Shown here: one piece after another, positions 20,831-25,780 of the stretch | How the letters are laid out: every line of letters begins with the position of its first letter | Numbering within the stretch: position 1 is the stretch's first letter | NCBI GenBank assembly: GCA_946183175.1 | Contig: CAMHBH010000011.1 | Span: 1 to 25,780 of the forward strand | Direction of reading: 5' to 3' | Source of the DNA: an uncultured Oscillibacter sp. | Lineage (GTDB): Bacteria > Bacillota > Clostridia > Oscillospirales > Oscillospiraceae | Length of the DNA: 25,780 nt | Program-made: the position numbers and the translations under genes | Notes under the pieces: model-generated | Told to the model about the DNA's origin: nothing | The model's database searches: none | The model's input: only the letters and a program-made list of their open reading frames with translations

Positions 20831-23800
20831 TCAGTTGCCGCCGAGGTAGCGGTACAGGAACATCACCATCTGGGCGCGCGTACAGGCCTGGTAGGGCGAG
20901 AACGTCGTCGCGGTGGTGCCGTTCGTGATTCCGCGCTCCAGGGCCCACAGCATGGGCTCGTAGTAGTTCTCCCCGACTGTAATGTCGGTGAACGGGCAGG
21001 CCCACTGCGTGGGGCGGGGGCGTCCGGCGACGCGGTGCAGGAACATGACCATTTGCGCGCGCGTACAGGCCGCGTAGGGGTCGAACGTCGTCGGCGTGGT
21101 GCCGTTGGTGATTCCGCGCTCTACGGCCCACATCATCGCCGTGTAGTAATTCGCGCTGGGGTCAACGTCGACGAACGGGCTGTTGTAGGAGGACGGCATG
21201 GGCATTCCCTGCGAGCGCCACAGGAACATGACCATCTGGGCGCGCGTACAGGCCTGATTCGGCGAGAAGGTCGTCGCGGTGGTGCCGTTCGTGATTCCGC
21301 GCTCGACCGCCCACTGTACCGCCGTATAGAAGAAGTTGTCGGGCTGCATGTCCACGAACGAGACCGACGAGTAGGACGGGCCGGGGTTGACGGGCGTCGG
21401 GGTCGTATTGCCGTTGTTGCTGTTGTTGCCGGTATTGCCGTTGTCGGTATTCGTGGGGGTCTGGATTCTGCGGAATGTCGCGGAGACGGTGACGCTGTTC
21501 CGGGGCATTTCAAAGGTATAGTTGCCGCCCTCCCGTGTCACCTCCACGTCCTTTTTGGAAGTGGAAGTCTGGACGCTGAACTCGTCGAGCTCGTAGCCCG
21601 TATTGGGGGCGGGGGTGATGGTGACAATCGTCCCGGATGTCGCTTTTTTGGCGCTGGAGCTCAGACTGCCGCCGCTTCCGCTGGAAAGTTTAATGGTATA
21701 GGAAGTGCCGGAGGAGGAACTGCTTCCGGAGGAACTGCCGGACGAACTGCCGCCGGAGGAGCTTCCGCCGCCTCCGCCGCCTCCACCGCCGCCTCCGCCG
21801 CCGCTAGGTGTGGACGTACTAAGCCACTGGGCGACGAGTGTCGCGTTCTCATTGAACACGGTGGCGGCTGTGACCTGCGTGCTGTTGAGGAACCAGCCCG
21901 CGAAGCTGTAGCCGACGCGGACAGTGGAGGGAAGCACGGGAAGCGTACTGCCCCGGGCGATATGCGCGCTGTTGACCGCCGTGCCGCCGTTGGCGTTAAA
22001 CGTGACGGTTACAACGTCCCTGGTGAGCTCCACGTCGCTGAAATACTGTTGCGACCAGCTCGCGACACGGTTCGAGGCGCTCCCGGTGTAGGTGATGGGT
22101 TCAAAGTAGGTCGCGCCGTTGTGGGTGTGCCGCGCGAACGTGGCGTCGAATCCGGCGGGGACGTTCAGGCTGACGGTCACGGGGCTGGACAGTTCGGACA
22201 GCGTGCCGCCCGGAAGGGTGTTGGTGTTGCCGTTGGAGGTCTGGACAATCTCGTAGACCGGGGTGACCGACAGGCGCATGGTACTGTTTGCGGCGTCGTA
22301 ACTGCGGAGCGCGATTTCCAAGCTCACGACGATATCGGTCTCGGTTCCGGCGGGCTGTTGTGCGACGGCCTGCTGTACGGCCTGACTGGACAGGGCGGCG
22401 CTCTTCAGGATGGAGCGGCCTTCCACGGACTTGACGCCGGTATCGACATACTCGATGGCCTCAAGGGGCGTACCGGAAACCGCGGCCTTGTCAACGGCGC
22501 TGTCTTCGTAGGCAATCTCCGCGGCGCTGGCGACGGTGAGCGTGGCGGAGCGTGTCGCGGCGCTGTAAGTCGCGCTGACGGTGTACTCGCCGCTGACGGC
22601 GCTGGCCGCAATCGCGACGTGTCCGGCGGCGTCGACGGTGACGCCGCCTCCGGCGGGGCTGACTGCCCATGTGACGCCCGCCGTGATGGGGGAGTTATTC
22701 GAGCCGACGGCGGTCGCGGTCGACGAGACCGCCGCGCCGCTGAGCGTCACGGACGCCGGGTTAAGGGTTACGCTGTCCAGCGTGACCGTCGCGGTGGGGG
22801 TGGTGTTGGAGACCGTGAGCGTCGCGGAACGGGTCTCGGTGCCGTGCGTGGCCGTGACGGTGTACTCTCCGCTCCTGGCCGTGGCGGCGACGGTCACAGC
22901 GCCCGTCAGGGCGTTAATGCTGACGCCGTTGCCCAGCGGCGTGACGCTCCACGCGATTCCGGTAGCGTCGGCGGGCGTCGCGGTGGCGGTCGCCGTCTGC
23001 GCCGCCGTGCCGTTGACCGTCACCGAGGCCGGGGAGACCGTCACGCCCGTGAGCGTCGACGCGGCGGGGGTGCTGGTCAGGCGCAAGGTCTCGCGTCTGG
23101 TTTCGTCGCCGTGCGTGGCGGTGACAGTGTAGGTTCCGGCGGTGGCGCTGGCGACAATGCTGATTTGTGCTGTCCTGCCGGACGTACTTTCAATGTTGAC
23201 GCCCCTGCCGGACGGCGTGACCGTCCATGTAATTCCGTCGGTGGCGGTGCCCTGCGCGGCGGCGTTGACGGTCTTCGCGGTGCCGTCCAGCACGACGGTC
23301 GACGGCGTGAGCGTCACGCCCGTGAGGGTCTCGTCGGCGGCGGACTGGTCGCTGACGGTCAGCGTCGCGGAGCGCGTCCCGGCGCTGTTGGACGCCGTGA
23401 CTTCATAGGTGCGAATCATGGCGTTTCCGGCTATCGTGATGGTACCGTTGGCGGCGATGGTCACGCCCCGGTCATTCGGGACGACGCTCCACGTCACGTC
23501 GGCGATGGTCGCGCCCCCGTTCCCGACGGCCCGCGCCACGGACGAGGCGTCGGTCATGCCGTCTACGACGACGGTCGCCGGGGTCAGTACCACGCTCGTA
23601 ATCGCGGCGGCGGCGTTGTTGGCTACGGTCAGCGTGGCGGGCCTACTGCTCACGCCGTTCTTCGTGGCGGTGATAGCGTAGTCTCCGGGCCTGGCGCTCT
23701 GGAAAATGTTAATCCGGCCGCTGGCGTCAATGCTCACGCCGCCGTCGGCGGGGGCGACTGCCCAGGTCACGCCCGTGACTTCCTGGTCGTTCTGGTCGTA

Positions 23801-25780
23801 GGCGCGGGCCTCGGAGGTATCGCCGGCGGTGCCGTTGACGGTGACGGAGGACTTCGTAAGGACGACGTGGTCGGGTTCCGCGGTGGCCGCCGACGCGCTC
23901 TCTACGGTCAAGTCCGCGGACTTCACAGTACCGGCGACCGTGCCGAACGCGCTGTCGGGGGTGGCGCTGATGACGTAAATCCGGGGCGCGGCGCTGGAGG
24001 AAACCGTAATCCGGCCCTGTGTGTCGACGCTCACGCCTCTGCTCTCCGGGTAGACCGTCCAAGTGAGGCCGCTTGTAATCGGATTGTTGTCGCCGTCGTA
24101 GGCCGTGGCCTGCGAAATCGCCATCGGCGTCGAACTGCTGACGGTGACGGTGGCCGGGTCAATCACGACGCGGTTGAGGGCCGTATTGGCCGAGCCCGTC
24201 TTCCGGATGAGGAAGGGCGCGGAGACTTCCACGTCGTTGTACGTGGCGATTGCGGTATACTCCCCGCTGACCGCGCCGTTGGAGACCGTGATAATGCCGC
24301 TGGCGGGGTCGATGTTGACGCCGATTCTGTCCGTATAGGAGAAGAGGCTCCAGGAGGCGTTGCGGAAAATGCTTCCGTACTGGTCAAGGGCGGTCGCCGT
24401 GATGGTCATGGTCTGGCCGTCGGCGTAGTTGAAGGACGCCCTGCTTTCGGTGGTGGAGTCGTTGCCGTCGAGCTGTACTTTGCTGAGCACGGGGCGGTCG
24501 CGCCCGACGATAATCTGTGCCGGGACGGCGCTCACGGAACCGCACGAGGCCCCGACGTTCATCGTCCGGAAGTCGACGTAGTTTGAACTCGGGATGATGG
24601 CCTTGACTTCGTTGGTCACGGAGACCACGCCGTTTTCAATCGTGATACCCGTAATCGCGGCCCCGTTGCTGTCGGTAATCGTCCAGAGCACGTTCTGCCC
24701 GGTCATGTCGGAGCCGAACTGGTCGCGGACGGTGGCCGTAAAGGGCACGGACTGCGCGGCGTCTTGGTTGTCGCCGGGAATCCAGAGTGTCGTCTGCCCG
24801 CCGGAGATGATGACGCTGGCGGGGTAGGGGGCGTCGCGGGCGACAAGTAGGCGCTTCGGGCCGATGGCGGGATTGGCTCCCTCGGCGGCGGTGACGCTGT
24901 AGTAGCCCTGACGGGCGTTCCGGAGAATGGTAATCAGGCCGGAGGCGTCGACACTCACGCCGCCGTCGCCGCTGAGGCCGTCGGGCGTCACGGCCCAAGT
25001 GACGTTTCCGGCGTAGGCGGTCTCGTACTGGTCGTACGCGGCGGCCTGTACGGCTCTGTCCTGCGCGCCGTCGACGTTGACGGTAAGGCTGTTCTGTCCC
25101 TCGAGGAGGAGGCCTGCGAGGTAGGGCGTGTCGCGGGTGATGTAGATGGAAGCGGTTCCCTCCACATTCCCGCACGAGGCCCGGACGGTGAACACCGGGC
25201 GCTCGTTGGGCCCGATGGCGTTCTTGGCGGCGTAGGAGACCTGCACCCTGCCGGCCTCAATCGTGACGCCCTCCACGGTTGCCCCGGCGCTGTTGGTGAT
25301 GTTCCAGAAGACCTCCGCGTCGGGCATGACCCGCCCGTACTGGTTAAGGACACTCGCCACAAAGGCGTTTTCCTCGGAGAGCACGTTCGGCTCGTCGTCC
25401 TTGCCGGGGACTTTCATTTCCAGCGCGCCGCCGGAAATCCGCAGACTGGTGGCGACTTCCGCCACCTGCGAAATCGTCATTTCGGCGCTGGCGACCTGCT
25501 GGCGTTCCAGAATCGTGCGCGTGGCCTCCACGATATACGTACCGTGCTGGGCGGAGGTGCTGACGGTGACAAGTCCGGTATCGGGGTTAATCTCGACGCC
25601 GCTGCCGGAAATCACGAGGCCGCCGCCGCCGGAGCGCAACGCCCACGTAATCTGCGCCGTACTGTCGAAGACCTGCTCGTACTGGTCTTTCGCGACGGCG
25701 GTCACGTACTGCGGGACATTGCCCGTAGAGGAGACGGGGAGCGGGGCGGTATTTTGCCGGGAGCTGATCAGGCAGGAGAA
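20831..25780 (-). CDS. Giant SLH-anchored surface protein with tandem Ig-like modules (5' end outside window)
   Basis: The minus-strand frame runs from the window edge to a TGA at 20831-20833, at least 1649 codons. A GTG at 25705 could be read as a start, but 25 codons upstream stay open (FSCLISSRQ... at the edge) and it lies inside a module, so the start is outside. From N to C: about 11 bacterial Ig-like modules (25780-22520) with conserved phrases such as TWAVTP and GTYTVTAT; a domain of unknown type (about 22520-22018); an InlB B-repeat (TFNANGG... GYSFAGWF, 22017-21815); a Gly/Ser linker (21815-21703); a second, divergent InlB-like repeat (21702-21455); an Asn/Thr/Pro linker; and three SLH domains (21372-20834) with TRAQMVMFLxR motifs. 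The SLH domains should bind secondary cell wall polymers, displaying the Ig stalk outward. Adhesion is inferred. A terminator follows. Confidence 0.93.
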   Translation of the reverse strand, partial: FSCLISSRQNTAPLPVSSTGNVPQYVTAVAKDQYEQVFDSTAQITWALRSGGGGLVISGSGVEINPDTGLVTVSTSAQHGTYIVEATRTILERQQVASAEMTISQVAEVATSLRISGGALEMKVPGKDDEPNVLSEENAFVASVLNQYGRVMPDAEVFWNITNSAGATVEGVTIEAGRVQVSYAAKNAIGPNERPVFTVRASCGNVEGTASIYITRDTPYLAGLLLEGQNSLTVNVDGAQDRAVQAAAYDQYETAYAGNVTWAVTPDGLSGDGGVSVDASGLITILRNARQGYYSVTAAEGANPAIGPKRLLVARDAPYPASVIISGGQTTLWIPGDNQDAAQSVPFTATVRDQFGSDMTGQNVLWTITDSNGAAITGITIENGVVSVTNEVKAIIPSSNYVDFRTMNVGASCGSVSAVPAQIIVGRDRPVLSKVQLDGNDSTTESRASFNYADGQTMTITATALDQYGSIFRNASWSLFSYTDRIGVNIDPASGIITVSNGAVSGEYTAIATYNDVEVSAPFLIRKTGSANTALNRVVIDPATVTVSSSTPMAISQATAYDGDNNPITSGLTWTVYPESRGVSVDTQGRITVSSSAAPRIYVISATPDSAFGTVAGTVKSADLTVESASAATAEPDHVVLTKSSVTVNGTAGDTSEARAYDQNDQEVTGVTWAVAPADGGVSIDASGRINIFQSARPGDYAITATKNGVSSRPATLTVANNAAAAITSVVLTPATVVVDGMTDASSVARAVGNGGATIADVTWSVVPNDRGVTIAANGTITIAGNAMIRTYEVTASNSAGTRSATLTVSDQSAADETLTGVTLTPSTVVLDGTAKTVNAAAQGTATDGITWTVTPSGRGVNIESTSGRTAQISIVASATAGTYTVTATHGDETRRETLRLTSTPAASTLTGVTVSPASVTVNGTAAQTATATATPADATGIAWSVTPLGNGVSINALTGAVTVAATARSGEYTVTATHGTETRSATLTVSNTTPTATVTLDSVTLNPASVTLSGAAVSSTATAVGSNNSPITAGVTWAVSPAGGGVTVDAAGHVAIAASAVSGEYTVSATYSAATRSATLTVASAAEIAYEDSAVDKAAVSGTPLEAIEYVDTGVKSVEGRSILKSAALSSQAVQQAVAQQPAGTETDIVVSLEIALRSYDAANSTMRLSVTPVYEIVQTSNGNTNTLPGGTLSELSSPVTVSLNVPAGFDATFARHTHNGATYFEPITYTGSASNRVASWSQQYFSDVELTRDVVTVTFNANGGTAVNSAHIARGSTLPVLPSTVRVGYSFAGWFLNSTQVTAATVFNENATLVAQWLSTSTPSGGGGGGGGGGGGGSSSGGSSSGSSSGSSSSSGTSYTIKLSSGSGGSLSSSAKKATSGTIVTITPAPNTGYELDEFSVQTSTSKKDVEVTREGGNYTFEMPRNSVTVSATFRRIQTPTNTDNGNTGNNSNNGNTTPTPVNPGPSYSSVSFVDMQPDNFFYTAVQWAVERGITNGTTATTFSPNQACTRAQMVMFLWRSQGMPMPSSYNSPFVDVDPSANYYTAMMWAVERGITNGTTPTTFDPYAACTRAQMVMFLHRVAGRPRPTQWACPFTDITVGENYYEPMLWALERGITNGTTATTFSPYQACTRAQMVMFLYRYLGGN
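21764..21802 (-). repeat. GCC/TCC trinucleotide tract encoding 13 glycines
   Basis: Thirteen consecutive Gly codons (GGC, GGA, GGT-type) form a near-perfect trinucleotide tract. It is flanked by Ser-rich codons, making a flexible hinge between the InlB-type repeats. Such tracts can change length by slippage in steps of one codon without a frameshift. Confidence 0.85.
22520..25780 (-). repeat. Array of about 11 Ig-like module repeats
   Basis: Module starts on the minus strand fall near 25468, 25134, 24833, 24503, 24194, 23876, 23602, 23331, 23059 and 22788. The first modules are about 100-110 residues; the last five step by about 272 nt (about 91 residues) very regularly. Recurring DNA phrases include forms of ACGGTGAGCGTGGCGGAGCG near 22533, 22812 and 23357. 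Boundaries are estimated by eye. Confidence 0.75.

Noticed and set aside
21035..24586. 1183-codon open frame on the plus strand
   Set aside because: It lies wholly opposite the SLH/Ig protein gene. It has no recognisable domains, is a Gly/Arg/Ala/Val/Asp-rich mixture typical of antisense frames in GC-rich genes, and has no convincing ribosome binding site.
25703..25705. GTG as the real start of the giant surface protein
   Set aside because: The frame is open for 25 more codons to the window edge and the codon falls within an Ig-like module, with no signal peptide after it.

Overview
The window looks like the chromosome of a GC-rich, anaerobic Gram-positive bacterium of the Clostridia type (probably Oscillospiraceae-like; this is inferred from gene order and gene families, not from a marker gene). 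The clues are the Firmicutes gene order rimP-nusA-rnpM-ylxQ-infB-rbfA-nrnA-truB-ribF, strong GGAGG-type ribosome binding sites, sigma-70/A-type promoters, a membrane pyrophosphatase with the K+-dependent signature, and a giant Ig-repeat surface protein ending in three S-layer homology (SLH) domains. I saw no rRNA, tRNA, CRISPR array, transposase or phage gene.

Layout. 15-1463: pncB (NAD salvage). 1534-11320: the transcription/translation operon, with a clear promoter and a leader hairpin that resembles an attenuator. It encodes RimP, NusA, RnpM, an L7Ae-like protein, IF2, RbfA, NrnA, TruB and RibF. A two-gene AT-richer insertion sits between infB and rbfA: an EcsC-family protein and a small antitoxin-like ORF. 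11412-13652: a signalling pair, a REC/degenerate-GGDEF/EAL protein likely to degrade c-di-GMP, followed by a small Hpt phosphotransfer protein, with its own promoter and terminator. 13664-14648: a HicA/HicB toxin-antitoxin module with a consensus promoter, an 11-bp inverted repeat at the predicted start site and terminators. 14679-16857 (minus strand): hppA, convergent with hicB. 17045-20684: a class I-type aminotransferase, then uridine phosphorylase overlapping by 4 nt a secreted trypsin-like protease with SLH-like motifs at its N-terminus. 20783-25780 (minus strand): the 3' part of a giant SLH-anchored protein with at least 11 Ig-like modules; its reading frame stays open to the window edge, so its start lies outside.

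How the parts work together. The first 11 kb is housekeeping: it couples transcription elongation (NusA), ribosome maturation (RimP, RbfA), initiation (IF2), RNA modification and turnover (TruB, NrnA) and flavin synthesis (RibF). The unusual part is three neighbouring proteins (NusA, YlxQ, IF2) that carry long low-complexity tails or linkers: acidic in NusA, strongly basic in YlxQ, Ala/Pro/Lys-rich in IF2. The later half holds signalling, defence-like and cell-surface functions.

The most striking whole-window signal is not a gene. The tetranucleotide GATC is almost absent: I found one copy, at 25766-25769, when reading the whole window by eye. The codon pattern fits this, since isoleucine after a codon ending in G is written ATT, while ATC is used after codons ending in other bases. 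This suggests strong selection against GATC, for example from a past or present restriction system.
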